From assembly GCF_004004555.2 (NCBI RefSeq), contig NZ_SACP01000001.1:1-64000 (forward strand): a stretch of 64,000 nucleotides of DNA, in the 5' to 3' direction. Below are positions 34,530 through 43,033 of this stretch, piece after piece (position 1 is the stretch's first letter; each line of letters starts with the position of its first letter). The notes under the pieces are model-generated. The model ran no database searches. It was not told the origin of the DNA and saw nothing but the letters and a program-made list of their open reading frames with translations. The position numbers and the translations under genes were made by a program. The DNA is from Methylobacterium oryzihabitans (GTDB taxonomy: Bacteria > Pseudomonadota > Alphaproteobacteria > Rhizobiales > Beijerinckiaceae).

Positions 34530-36608
34530 ATGACCCTCACGCCCGATCCGCGCCCGACCCTCGCCGCGCCGGACGACGACCCGCATCTCTGGCTCGAGGA
34601 GGTCGACGGCGAGCGGGCGCTGGCCTGGATCGAGGCGCAGAACGCCGCGACCCTCGACCTCGTCGCCGACGGCCGATTCGCCGCCGACCGCGACGGGCTC
34701 AAGGCCGCCCTCGACCGGCCCGACAAGATCCCGGGCATCGCCCGCCGCGGCGGCCACCTCTACAACCTGTGGCAGGATGCCGGGCATCCCCGTGGGCTGT
34801 GGCGTCGCACCACCCTCGACTCGTACCGCGGCGAGACGCCGGACTGGGACGTGCTGCTCGACCTCGACGCGCTCGCCCGGGACGAGAGCGAGGACTGGGT
34901 CTGGGCCGGCGCCAACGGTCTGCCGGGAACCCACGACCGCGCCCTGGTCTCGCTGTCGCGCGGGGGCGGCGACGCGACGGCGGTGCGCGAGTTCGACCTC
35001 GACGCGCGCCGCTTCGTCGAGGGCGGCTTCGCCCTGCCGGAGGCGAAGTCGATCCCGGTCTGGCTCGACCGCGACACGCTGCTGGTGGCGAGCCCGCTCG
35101 GCGACGGCATGGCGACCGCCTCGGGCTACGCCCGCACCGTGCGGCTGTGGCGCCGGGGCGAGGACTTTTCCGCCGCTCCCGTGATCTTCGCCGCCGATCC
35201 CGCCAGCATGGTCGCGTACGGCTATCCCGACCGCGACGCGCGGCCCGAGCGGCTGGTCTTCGTCGAGCGCACCGGGTTCTTCGACGGCGTCACCCATCTC
35301 GGCGACCGCTCGGGGCCGAAGACCCGCCTCGACCTGCCGACCGATGCCGACGCGCACTGGCACCGCGGCTTCCTCGCGGTCCGTCCGCGCACGCCGTGGA
35401 CGGTCGGCGCGGTCACCTACCCGCCCGACAGCGTGCTCGGCATTGGCTTCGAGGCGTTCCTCGCCGGGGCGCGCGATGTCCGGGTGCTGTTCGAGCCGGG
35501 GCCGCGGCGGGCGCTGCAGGGCTTCTTCTGGTCCGGCGGCCGCCTCGTCGTCTCGGTCCTCGACGACCTCGTCGCCCGCTTCCCGGTCTTCACCCCCTCG
35601 GAATCCGGCTGGGCCGAGAGTGCGGTCGCGGGCCTGCCCGAACTCGGGATGGTCAACGTCTGGTCCCTCGACACCGACGAGGAGGAATCGAACGGCGACC
35701 TGCTCGCCAGCGCCAACGACCCGGTCACGCCCTCGACCCTGATGCTGACCCGGGCCGACCTCCCGGCCCCGACCGTGCTGAAGCAGGCCCCCGCCCTGTT
35801 CTCCACCGATGGCCTCGTGGTCACCCGCCACGAGGCGGTCTCGGTCGATGGCGAGCGCATCCCCTACGTCCAGGCCGGCCCGCCCGGCGAGACCGGCGAG
35901 GCGCCGGTGCATCTCTCGGGCTACGGCGGCTTCCAGGTCTCGAACCTCGCCGGCTACTCGGCGGTGCTCGGCCGGCTGTGGCTGGCCAAGGGCGGCACCC
36001 GGGTGGTGGCCAACATCCGCGGCGGCGGCGAGTTCGGCACCCGCTGGCACGAGGCCGGCCGGCGCGAGGGCAAGGCGCTGACCCACGACGATTTCGCGGC
36101 GGTCGCTGCCGACCTCGTGCGCCGCGGCGTCACCCGCCCCGGCCGCCTCGCGGCGGAGGGCGGCTCGAACGGCGGCCTGCTCATCGCCAACATGCTGACC
36201 CGCTACCCGGAGCGGTTCGGCGCCCTGCTCTGCACGGTGCCGCTGATCGACATGCGCCGCTACCACCGGCTGCTCGCCGGGGCGAGCTGGATCGCCGAAT
36301 ACGGCGACCCGGAGGTGCCGGCGGACTGGGAGTTCCTGCAACGGATCTCGGCCTACCACGTCGCCGAGCCGGGAAAACCCTACCCGCCGATCCTCATCGC
36401 CACCTCGCGCCGCGACGACCGGGTCCATCCCGGCCACGCCCGCAAGATGGCGGCCAAGCTCCAGGCGATGGGCTACGACGCCCGGTTCTACGAGCCGGAG
36501 GCGGGCGGCCATTCCCACGGCAAGAACAGCGCCGAGGTCGCGTCCTTCGCGGCGGTCGGGGCCGCGTTCCTGCGCCGGGCGATCGGCTGGGAGCCGGAGG
36601 TGGCCTGA
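34530..36608 (+). CDS. prolyl oligopeptidase family serine peptidase
   Basis: 692-aa S9A-type peptidase. The N-terminal beta-propeller starts at DDDPHLWLEEVDGERALAWIEAQN, the family signature for the region that closes the propeller. The catalytic domain carries Ser546 in AEGGSNGGLLIANMLTRYPERF, the Asp in TSRRDDRVHPGHARKMAAKL and the His in EAGGHSHGKNS. It cleaves after Pro in short peptides in the cytoplasm; no signal peptide is seen. ATG 34530 starts just before the conserved region; an upstream in-frame start at 34416 would add an unrelated Arg-rich segment. It is divergent from the GT21 gene. Confidence 0.93.
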   Translation: MTLTPDPRPTLAAPDDDPHLWLEEVDGERALAWIEAQNAATLDLVADGRFAADRDGLKAALDRPDKIPGIARRGGHLYNLWQDAGHPRGLWRRTTLDSYRGETPDWDVLLDLDALARDESEDWVWAGANGLPGTHDRALVSLSRGGGDATAVREFDLDARRFVEGGFALPEAKSIPVWLDRDTLLVASPLGDGMATASGYARTVRLWRRGEDFSAAPVIFAADPASMVAYGYPDRDARPERLVFVERTGFFDGVTHLGDRSGPKTRLDLPTDADAHWHRGFLAVRPRTPWTVGAVTYPPDSVLGIGFEAFLAGARDVRVLFEPGPRRALQGFFWSGGRLVVSVLDDLVARFPVFTPSESGWAESAVAGLPELGMVNVWSLDTDEEESNGDLLASANDPVTPSTLMLTRADLPAPTVLKQAPALFSTDGLVVTRHEAVSVDGERIPYVQAGPPGETGEAPVHLSGYGGFQVSNLAGYSAVLGRLWLAKGGTRVVANIRGGGEFGTRWHEAGRREGKALTHDDFAAVAADLVRRGVTRPGRLAAEGGSNGGLLIANMLTRYPERFGALLCTVPLIDMRRYHRLLAGASWIAEYGDPEVPADWEFLQRISAYHVAEPGKPYPPILIATSRRDDRVHPGHARKMAAKLQAMGYDARFYEPEAGGHSHGKNSAEVASFAAVGAAFLRRAIGWEPEVA

Positions 36609-36707
36609 GCCCCGGGCCGGGCCGGCGCGCCTGCGTACTCGCCGGCGGGAACTCCGGTCCCGCTCGCGCGTCGTTCGGGCGCCCTCCCCTGGACAGGACG
36701 TCCCCCG

Positions 36708-37328
36708 ATGCGCGCCCCCACGCTCCTCGCCGCAGCCCTCCTCCTCGCGGCCGGGAGCGCGGGGCCGGCCGCGGCGGCGGTGCTGATCGCGGTCGACAAG
36801 AGCAGCCAGCGGATGACCGTCTCGGTCGACGGCCGGGTGCGCTACGACTGGCCGGTCTCGACCGGGCGCGACGGCTACGACACGCCCGGGGGCCGCTTCT
36901 CCCCGTCCCGGATGGTGGTGGACCACCGCTCGCGCGAGTGGGACGACGCGCCGATGCCGCACGCGATCTTCTTCACCGGGCGCGGCCACGCGATCCACGG
37001 CAGCAGCCACGTCCGCAGCCTCGGCGCGCCGGCCTCGCATGGCTGCGTGCGGCTCGCGCCGGCCAAGGCCGCGCTCCTGTACAGCCTCGTCAAGGCCGAG
37101 GGGCTCGGCGCGACCCGGGTGGTGATCGGCGGCGACGTGATGCTCGCCTCCCGCCGCGCCCCGACCCGCGCGGTGGCCCGGCGGGCGGTCGAGCCGGCGG
37201 CGACCCGCGTCTCGCGCCGGCCGGCCTGGCCCGGCGACGACGGCTGGGACGGCTACGGCTCGCCCTGGCCGGCGGCGCGGCCGGTCTCCTACGCGCCGAC
37301 CTACTCCTACGGCAGCCCGTCCTGGTAG
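36708..37328 (+). CDS. L,D-transpeptidase (YkuD family)
   Basis: 206-aa exported protein with a signal peptide (1-23, ...GSAGPAAAA|VLI). The YkuD catalytic core contains HAIHGSSHVRSLGAPASHGCVRL (~104-126), with His and the nucleophile Cys. L,D-transpeptidases form 3-3 cross-links in peptidoglycan or attach lipoproteins or proteins to it. The C-terminal ~55 residues are Arg-rich, then Trp/Tyr/Ser/Gly-rich, and may contact the wall. The gene is 99 bp from the peptidase. Confidence 0.92.
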   Translation: MRAPTLLAAALLLAAGSAGPAAAAVLIAVDKSSQRMTVSVDGRVRYDWPVSTGRDGYDTPGGRFSPSRMVVDHRSREWDDAPMPHAIFFTGRGHAIHGSSHVRSLGAPASHGCVRLAPAKAALLYSLVKAEGLGATRVVIGGDVMLASRRAPTRAVARRAVEPAATRVSRRPAWPGDDGWDGYGSPWPAARPVSYAPTYSYGSPSW

Positions 37329-37402
37329 GGGGATCACCGCGCCCGGCGGCCAATTCCGGCGGAAATGTGGGAGCTTCGCCGTTGACAGACCGGGCCGTTC
37401 CT

Positions 37403-37526
37403 AAGAAAAAGGCCACACGCGCGGTGTGGCCTGAGTCTAGGGAGGAAACGCCCAAAGAGGGCAACAGCACCGCGACGCCATCGCCGTGCTGCATCGCAAA
37501 AGCTACGCGACACCGCGCGACCACTC
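37403..37526 (-). ncRNA. candidate small RNA of ~120 nt with promoter and intrinsic terminator
   Basis: The gap 37329-37623 holds, on the minus strand, TTGCGA (37560-37555) and TATAGG (37538-37533) with a 16-base spacer, then ~95 bases rich in short hairpins, then a 9-bp stem AGGCCACAC...GTGTGGCCT (37432-37410) followed by TTTTTCTT. The gene next downstream on that strand is absent, since the L,D-transpeptidase is on the plus strand. A CTTTGGGCGTTTCCTCCC segment could pair with a Shine-Dalgarno. I do not recognise a family; 6S, SRP and tmRNA cores were not seen. Confidence 0.5.
37404..37432 (-). terminator. intrinsic terminator ending the candidate small RNA
   Basis: Perfect 9-bp stem with a GC-rich 5-base loop, then a T-run (TTTTTCTT). 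It is clear on the minus strand only; on the plus strand no T-run follows. Confidence 0.85.
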
Positions 37527-37623
37527 AAGTGCCCTATAAGTGCAATCCGGCGGTTCGCAACCGCTTGGTGCAGCGTGATGCAGGAAAGCCACGCTCCGGC
37601 GCCACGCCGGTGATGGAGGCTCC

Positions 37624-38493
37624 ATGACGGAGTCGTGGCCAGTGAGGCCGATCCGTGTGCGCGGGCAGGTGCTCCAGGTCAGCGAGGCCGGGCCCGAGGA
37701 CGGTCCGATGATCCTGCTGCTGCACGGATTTCCCGAATCGCGCCTCGGCTGGCGCCGTCAGGTCGGCCCGCTCGCCGCCTCCGGCCTGCGGGTGATCGTG
37801 CCCGACCAGCGCGGCTACGCCCGCAGCAGCAAGCCCGGGCCCCTCGCGGCCTACCACCTCGACCGGCTGGCCGGCGACGTGATCGGACTCGCCGACGCCT
37901 TCGGGCGCGAGCGGATCGCCCTCGTCGGCCACGACTGGGGCGGGCTCGTCGCGTGGTGGACGGCCGCACACCATCCCGAGCGCGTCGCCCGGGCGGCGAT
38001 CCTCAACGCGCCGCATCCCGACGTGGTCGGCGCCTATGCCCGCCGGCACCCGAGCCAGCTCCTGCGCAGCCTCTATGTCGGGCTGTTCCAGGTGCCGCGC
38101 CTGCCGGAGGCGCTGCTGCGGGCCGGCGGCTTCGCGGCCCTGCGCCGGGCGCTCGCGACGTCGAGCCGACCGGGCACCTTCGACGCCGCCGCCCTCGACG
38201 CCTACGCGGCCGACTGGGCCAAGCCCGGCGCCCTGACCGGGATGCTGAACTGGTACCGGGCCCTGCGCCTGCCGCGTGCACCGGCCCCCGCACCGGTGCG
38301 CCCGCCGGTGCTGGTGCTGTGGGGCGAGCGCGACACCGCCCTCGAAGCCGGCCTCGCCCGCGACAGCCTGCGCCTGTGCCTCGAAGGCCGGCTCGAACGC
38401 TTCCCGGAGGCGACCCACTGGGTCCAGCACGAGGAGGCCGAGGCGGTGAACGTCGCGCTGATCCGCTTCCTGCACGAGGACGCGGCCGCCTGA
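37624..38493 (+). CDS. alpha/beta hydrolase, epoxide-hydrolase/haloalkane-dehalogenase-like
   Basis: 289-aa hydrolase. Oxyanion motif LLLHGFPESRLGW (~32-44), nucleophile Asp in ALVGHDWGGLVAWW, Asp in WGERDTALEAGLA and His in ATHWVQHEEAEAVN form the Asp-Asp-His arrangement of epoxide hydrolases. A cap domain lies between. No signal peptide, so cytoplasmic. It lies between two L,D-transpeptidase genes, with no obvious functional link. Confidence 0.9.
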   Translation: MTESWPVRPIRVRGQVLQVSEAGPEDGPMILLLHGFPESRLGWRRQVGPLAASGLRVIVPDQRGYARSSKPGPLAAYHLDRLAGDVIGLADAFGRERIALVGHDWGGLVAWWTAAHHPERVARAAILNAPHPDVVGAYARRHPSQLLRSLYVGLFQVPRLPEALLRAGGFAALRRALATSSRPGTFDAAALDAYAADWAKPGALTGMLNWYRALRLPRAPAPAPVRPPVLVLWGERDTALEAGLARDSLRLCLEGRLERFPEATHWVQHEEAEAVNVALIRFLHEDAAA

Positions 38494-38611
38494 GCGCTTG
38501 TGGCGCCGGGGCCTCACCCGGCCGCCGCCGGCTCGCCGCCGGGTTGACCCCTCGCCCGCCGGCCGCCATCCCGGTCGGGTTGAACACCCGCGTCGCGAGG
38601 GGAGAGAAGCG

Positions 38612-39184
38612 ATGAAGCACCGGATTCTGGCCCTGGGCTGCGCCGCGGCCCTGGCCGCGCTGACGGGCGCCGCACCGGCCGGGGCGGCCAGCCTGCTCGA
38701 CAGCGGGCCCCTGGCCGACTTCCTCACCGTGTTTCGCCAGCAGCCGGTCTCGCGCGAGACGATCGGCTGGAACAGCCCCTACGCGCCCGGCACGGTGGTG
38801 ATCGCCACGAGCCAGCGCCGGCTCTACTACATCCTGCCCGACCAGCAGGCGGTGCGCTACGGCGTCGGCGTCGGCCGCGACGGCTTCTCGTGGTCCGGCA
38901 CCAAGACCGTGACGATGAAGAAGGAATGGCCGTCCTGGCGCCCGCCCGAGCAGATGCTCAAGCGCCGCCCCGACCTGCCACGCTACATGGCCGGCGGCAG
39001 CGACAACCCGCTCGGCGCCCGCGCGCTCTATCTCGGCTCGTCGCTCTACCGCATCCACGGCTCGAACGAGCCCGAGACGATCGGCGCCGCCGTGTCGTCG
39101 GGCTGCATCCGCATGACCAACCGCGACGTCATCGACCTCTACAACCGGGTCAAGGTCGGCACGAAGGTCGTGGTCATGCCGTGA
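38612..39184 (+). CDS. L,D-transpeptidase (YkuD family), second copy
   Basis: 190-aa exported transpeptidase with a signal peptide (1-26, ...AGAAS). The core includes VVIATSQRRLYYILPDQQAVRYGVGVGRDGFSW, the SGTKTVTMKKEWPSWRPP substrate-lip region and the catalytic IHGSNEPETIGAAVSSGCIRMTNRDVIDLY block with His and Cys. The longer mature N-terminus differs from the copy at 36708. GAGGGGAGAGAAGCG upstream is a good ribosome binding site. Confidence 0.93.
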   Translation: MKHRILALGCAAALAALTGAAPAGAASLLDSGPLADFLTVFRQQPVSRETIGWNSPYAPGTVVIATSQRRLYYILPDQQAVRYGVGVGRDGFSWSGTKTVTMKKEWPSWRPPEQMLKRRPDLPRYMAGGSDNPLGARALYLGSSLYRIHGSNEPETIGAAVSSGCIRMTNRDVIDLYNRVKVGTKVVVMP

Positions 39185-39310
39185 CGGGATCGGGACGGGC
39201 TGGACCCCGCGACCGGGCTCCGTCCGGCACCGCGCGGTGTCCTGCCCGCCTCGTCAGGGAACCGACGCTGTCGTATCGTTCTCAGGACCCGGATCGCCGT
39301 GAGACCTGAC

Positions 39311-39607
39311 ATGGACAGCATCGGACGAGAGGAGGAAGCCGGCAATAGCCCGGACGGGCCGCACATCGCAGCGGCTAGGGATGTCGAGGCGTCCGCCATG
39401 TCGGATCTCGCCGCGACGATCGCCCTGGCACGAGCCGAGTTCGGTATCCGATGCTTCTGGAACACGCCGGTTCTGGTCGATCCGCGGGATGATGCCCGCT
39501 TGGTGGCGGATCGCCTCAGACGGTACGGCGGACGTCGCGGCTGGGACGTCGCCGCGTGCATCGACAAGGCGGTCGCGGCGACAGCGGGTCCGGTTCAGTG
39601 GCGCTGA
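39311..39607 (+). CDS. hypothetical protein, upstream partner of the AbiEii-like gene
   Basis: 98-aa protein without a recognised domain. It reads MDSIGREEEAGNSPDG at the start, then a helical MSDLAATIALARAEFGIRCFWN and a LVADRLRRYGGRRGWDVAACIDKAV segment. It overlaps the AbiEii-like gene by 10 bp and would be co-translated, like antitoxins of nucleotidyltransferase cassettes, but it lacks the winged-helix look of AbiEi. The start is not sure; ATG at 39311 or the internal Met of MSDLAATI are both possible. Confidence 0.5.
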   Translation: MDSIGREEEAGNSPDGPHIAAARDVEASAMSDLAATIALARAEFGIRCFWNTPVLVDPRDDARLVADRLRRYGGRRGWDVAACIDKAVAATAGPVQWR

Positions 39608-40437
39608 CCCATTTTCAGCGCGAGGTCCTGATCCGACTCTCCCGCAACCGCTCTCCGGACAGCGTCTTCGCGGGAGGTACGGTCGCGAACCGGAACGGCG
39701 CCCGCATCTCCCAGGATCTCGATATCGAGCACGGCACCACGGACGCCGTCCTGCGATCGTCCAGGCAGGACCAGGCGACGTTGCTCGCCGCCGGTTATGA
39801 GGTCGAGGAAACTCCGGCAAGCCGGCCTCGCGCCGGCTTCGTCGAGGTTGAATGCCGGAAGGACGGCCACTCGCTCCTGCTCGATTGGATGCATGACACG
39901 ACGATCCGCTTCCTTCCGGCTGTCGAGGACGCCGACTTCGGCTGGCGCCTCCATGACGCGGATATCGCGCTGAACAAGCTTCTCGCTCTGGCGGGGCGCC
40001 GGGCGGCCCGCGACTATTACGATGTCGTCACGCTTCACGAACGCGGACTTCCGCTCGTGGCTCTGGCCTGGGCGGCTCTCGGCAAGGACGCCGGGATGAC
40101 CCCCGAACTAGTGCTGGACGAGGCGGTCAGGAATTCACGCTACAGCGCGGCCCACCTGGAGACCGAGATCGTCGTCGATGGTGTTCTCGACCCCGTCGCG
40201 CTGAAGAGGAGCTTCCTTGGGGCCGTCGCGGAAGCAAGAGACCTTCTGCCGCGGCTCACCTCCGAGATCCCCGAGACCGTCGGCCGTTTGCCGCTCGGAC
40301 TCGACGGCCGCGTGGTCGTGCCGGATCCTGATGCCTACCGCCGCGGCCGGATGATCTTCCATCCCGCGTCGGCCGGCGGAGCCTGGCCGCACGCCCTGGG
40401 AAGGAATCCTACTCCAGATCCTCCCCGAACGCCGTGA
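39598..40437 (+). CDS. nucleotidyltransferase AbiEii/AbiGii-family toxin-like protein
   Basis: 279-aa protein with the AbiEii nucleotidyltransferase core: FAGGTVANRNGARISQDLDIEHG gives the GGT and SxDxD metal motifs (Asp-Leu-Asp), followed by a second acidic position in VEVECRKDGHSLLLDW. The ALNKLLALAGRRAARDYYDVV block is typical of AbiEii. AbiEii proteins are toxins of type IV-like toxin-antitoxin or phage-defence modules. The start is GTG 39598, overlapping the upstream small gene. Codon use is less GC-biased than the neighbours. The 3' end overlaps the convergent GT2 gene by 29 bp. Confidence 0.8.
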   Translation: MALTHFQREVLIRLSRNRSPDSVFAGGTVANRNGARISQDLDIEHGTTDAVLRSSRQDQATLLAAGYEVEETPASRPRAGFVEVECRKDGHSLLLDWMHDTTIRFLPAVEDADFGWRLHDADIALNKLLALAGRRAARDYYDVVTLHERGLPLVALAWAALGKDAGMTPELVLDEAVRNSRYSAAHLETEIVVDGVLDPVALKRSFLGAVAEARDLLPRLTSEIPETVGRLPLGLDGRVVVPDPDAYRRGRMIFHPASAGGAWPHALGRNPTPDPPRTP

Positions 40438-42400
40438 CCGAGAAGGCGGGGTGGTAGTACGGGTCGTCGCGGATCGTCGCCCGCCAGCGGGCGGCGAAGC
40501 AGCCGGCCTCGGCCTCGAAGCGGACCCGCTGCGGGCCGACCGAGGGGCCGCGGCTCACCGATTCGTGGTGGGCCAGCACCGCCCGCGGCGTCCACAGCGA
40601 GCGGTGGCCGGTGGCGGCCAGCCGCAGGCAGAAGTCGATGTCGTTGAAGTCGATCGGAAACGACGCGGCGTCGAACCCGCCGACGGCGTCGTAGCGCTCC
40701 CGCGTCACCGCGAGGCAGGCGGCGGTGACGCCCGCGACCTCGTGCGCGACCCGCAGCCGCCCGAGATGGCCGGGCGTGCCGGCCGGCCGGTTGCGCAGGA
40801 TGTGCCCGGCCCGGCCGCCGAGGCCGACGACGACGCCGGCATGCTGCAACCGGCCATTGCCGTAGAGGAGCTTGGCCCCGACCGCGCCGATCCCCGGGCG
40901 GACCGCCAGCCGCACCATCTCGGCGAGCCAGTCCGGTTCCAGCACTTCGACGTCGTTGTTGAGCAGCACCACGACCGATCCGGTCGAGGCCGCGACGCCG
41001 TCGTTGACCAGCGCCGAGAAGTTGAACGGGACCGGACGGTCGAGCCGGCGCACCCGCCCGTCCCCGGCGAGGCCGGCATAGAGCGCGTGCACCGCCGGGT
41101 CGGTCGAGCCGTTGTCGACGATCACCAGTTCGAGCGCCGGATAGGCCGTCCGCTCCAGCACGCCCAGGACTGCGGTGCCGATCAGGTCCGGCCGGTCGCG
41201 GGTCGGGATCACCACCGAGACGAGCGGAGGCGGATCGGGCAGCGGCCACAGCAGGTCCGAAACACCGTCCGCCACCCGCACCGTCGCGGGCGAGCCGGCG
41301 CGGGTCAGTGCGGTGGCGATCGAATCCGGCGCGTCGGGCGCCTCGCTCCCGCCGGCGCTGCGGCACAGCAGGCGGGCGACGTGGCGCACGCGGTCGGGCG
41401 CGGCGGCCGCTGCCGCGAGGGTGAGGGCGCGGGCGCCTTCCTCCGGACGCCACGGCAGCCCGGCGGCGAAGCCTGCGCCGAGCAGGAGCGGCCGGCCCGG
41501 ATAGGCCGGGCCGCCGACGAGGGCGAGGTCGGGGCTCCAGCCCGGCTTGAGCCGCGGCTGCCGGCGGCCGTCCCGGCGCGCCTCCTCGTCGCCGTAGGCG
41601 AGTGCGGCCGGGTCGGGGCCGGCGAAGCAGGCGGCGAGCTGCGCCAGCGCGTCCGGCGCCGGTTCGTCGCCCGGCGCCAGGAACCCGACCGCGTCGGCGT
41701 CCGGGAAGGCCGGTGCGGCACCCGATACTTCGCGGACGCGCGCGTCGTCGGCGACGGCGGGCGGCGCGCCGCCGGTCCAGCGCAGGACCAGCCGCCAGTC
41801 GCGGTGGGTCTGGCCGGCCAGCGCCGTGAGGCTGCGCCGCACCGCTTCGACCTGATCCGCGGCCGCGTCCATGCGCAGGCCGACCCGGACCGTCGTCTCG
41901 GGCGCGCGGTCGAAAGCCGGCTCGACCGGGCGGGCGCGGCCGTCCCGCCACGTCTCCCAGGCACCGAGCGGGCTCACCGCCGCGGCGAGGCGCAGGGTGT
42001 TGCGGAACCGGCGGGCGTCGCCGCGGGCGAGGACGTAGAGCGCCACCGGCAATGAGCGCGGACGCCGGCGGGCGGCGAGCGCCAGGACGCGAAGCGTGGA
42101 GAGCAGCGCGGCTTCCTCGATCCGGAAGCCAGATTCGGGCGCGGCGAGCAGGATGGCCTCGGTTCCCGCCGGCACGAGGCCGAGCCAGCGCCCGCGGCCG
42201 AGCACCGGGCCCGGCAACAGGGCGTCCTCGGGCGGGGCGCCGTCGCGCAGGAACCGCAGCATCGGGCGCACCGGCCGGGCGAACAGGTCGGCGGCGTAGG
42301 TCAGGCGCAGCCAGCGGCCGGCCGGCGGCGGATCGAGGACGAGCCGGCGGGAGAAGTCCGGGTCGTCCCCATGCGGGACGACCCCGAGGCGGGTCCTCAC
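40409..42400 (-). CDS. family 2 glycosyltransferase, two-part
   Basis: 663-aa cytoplasmic glycosyltransferase. A divergent N-terminal half (~170-330) resembles a degenerate GT-like region (GQTHRDWRLVLRW..., LAPGDEPAPDALAQL). The C-terminal half is a GT2 domain: PLVSVVIPTRDRPDLIGTAV, VIVDNGSTDPAV, VVLLNNDVEVLEPDWLAEM (DxD-like NND), AVGAKLLYGNGRLQHAGVVVGLGGRAGH and FPIDFNDIDFCLRLAATGHRSLWTPRAVLAHHES. Such enzymes build rhamnan or O-antigen chains. The GTG start overlaps the stop of the next upstream gene (GTGA). Confidence 0.9.
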   Translation of the reverse strand: MRTRLGVVPHGDDPDFSRRLVLDPPPAGRWLRLTYAADLFARPVRPMLRFLRDGAPPEDALLPGPVLGRGRWLGLVPAGTEAILLAAPESGFRIEEAALLSTLRVLALAARRRPRSLPVALYVLARGDARRFRNTLRLAAAVSPLGAWETWRDGRARPVEPAFDRAPETTVRVGLRMDAAADQVEAVRRSLTALAGQTHRDWRLVLRWTGGAPPAVADDARVREVSGAAPAFPDADAVGFLAPGDEPAPDALAQLAACFAGPDPAALAYGDEEARRDGRRQPRLKPGWSPDLALVGGPAYPGRPLLLGAGFAAGLPWRPEEGARALTLAAAAAAPDRVRHVARLLCRSAGGSEAPDAPDSIATALTRAGSPATVRVADGVSDLLWPLPDPPPLVSVVIPTRDRPDLIGTAVLGVLERTAYPALELVIVDNGSTDPAVHALYAGLAGDGRVRRLDRPVPFNFSALVNDGVAASTGSVVVLLNNDVEVLEPDWLAEMVRLAVRPGIGAVGAKLLYGNGRLQHAGVVVGLGGRAGHILRNRPAGTPGHLGRLRVAHEVAGVTAACLAVTRERYDAVGGFDAASFPIDFNDIDFCLRLAATGHRSLWTPRAVLAHHESVSRGPSVGPQRVRFEAEAGCFAARWRATIRDDPYYHPAFSVTAFGEDLE

Positions 42401-43017
42401 CCGGGCTGTTCGGCCGGCGGCGCCGCGGGCTTGCGGCGCGGGGCGCGGGCCGGCTTGGTGGCCGCCCCGCCGAGGCCGACCTCGATGTCGAACTCGGTGG
42501 CGTAGGCGGCCGGCACCGACAGCCCGTCCTCGACCACCGTGAAGGTCCCGCTCGCCTGACCGGGCGGGATCGTCGCCGCGGCGCGCTGGGTCCGGCGGGT
42601 GACGATCTCGGTGCCGCGCTTGATCGAGACCGTGACCGGCGCGTCGAACCGCCCGGGCGAGCCGCCCGGTCCGAGCAGGGCCCGCCCCTGCACGCCGACC
42701 CGGACCAGGATGGTGCCGCCGGGGCCGGGCGTGCAGGACCGGCTGACCTGCGCGATCGCGATCTGGCTCCTCACCCCGCCGCCGCCCTGGGACTGGATCG
42801 CCGAGCCGCCCTCGGCGATCTCCGGGACCGGGCAGTAGGCCACGTCCTCGGTGGATGCGGGCGCCTCCGGCGGCTTGGTGGTGCCGCCGTAGCGCAGCAT
42901 GTTCATGAACGGGTTGCCGTCGTCGGCGGGCGGCGTCTGCGCCCGGGCGCCCGGAGCCAGGACCAGGGCCGCGACCACAAGCCCGACCCGGCCCGCCGTT
43001 CGTGATCCAGCGGTCAC
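42397..43017 (-). CDS. hypothetical secreted protein
   Basis: 206-aa protein with a signal peptide (1-26, ...APGARAQ). The mature part has two Cys residues (VAYCPVPEIAEGG and VSRSCTPGPGGTILVRVGVQG) and a beta-rich region, then an Arg/Pro/Ala-rich tail. I do not recognise a domain. The start is a GTG at 43017 with GGAGGGA upstream. It is coupled to the downstream glycosyltransferase by GTGA, and lies 16 bp after the IalB-like gene, so the three likely form an operon of cell-envelope genes. Confidence 0.65.
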   Translation of the reverse strand: MTAGSRTAGRVGLVVAALVLAPGARAQTPPADDGNPFMNMLRYGGTTKPPEAPASTEDVAYCPVPEIAEGGSAIQSQGGGGVRSQIAIAQVSRSCTPGPGGTILVRVGVQGRALLGPGGSPGRFDAPVTVSIKRGTEIVTRRTQRAAATIPPGQASGTFTVVEDGLSVPAAYATEFDIEVGLGGAATKPARAPRRKPAAPPAEQPG

Positions 43018-43033
43018 CGTCCCCGTCCCTCCG

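Noticed and set aside
37381..37410. TTGACA at 37382-37387 on the plus strand as a promoter for the downstream hydrolase.
   Set aside because: No acceptable -10 lies 16-18 bases downstream, and a terminator-like stem follows.
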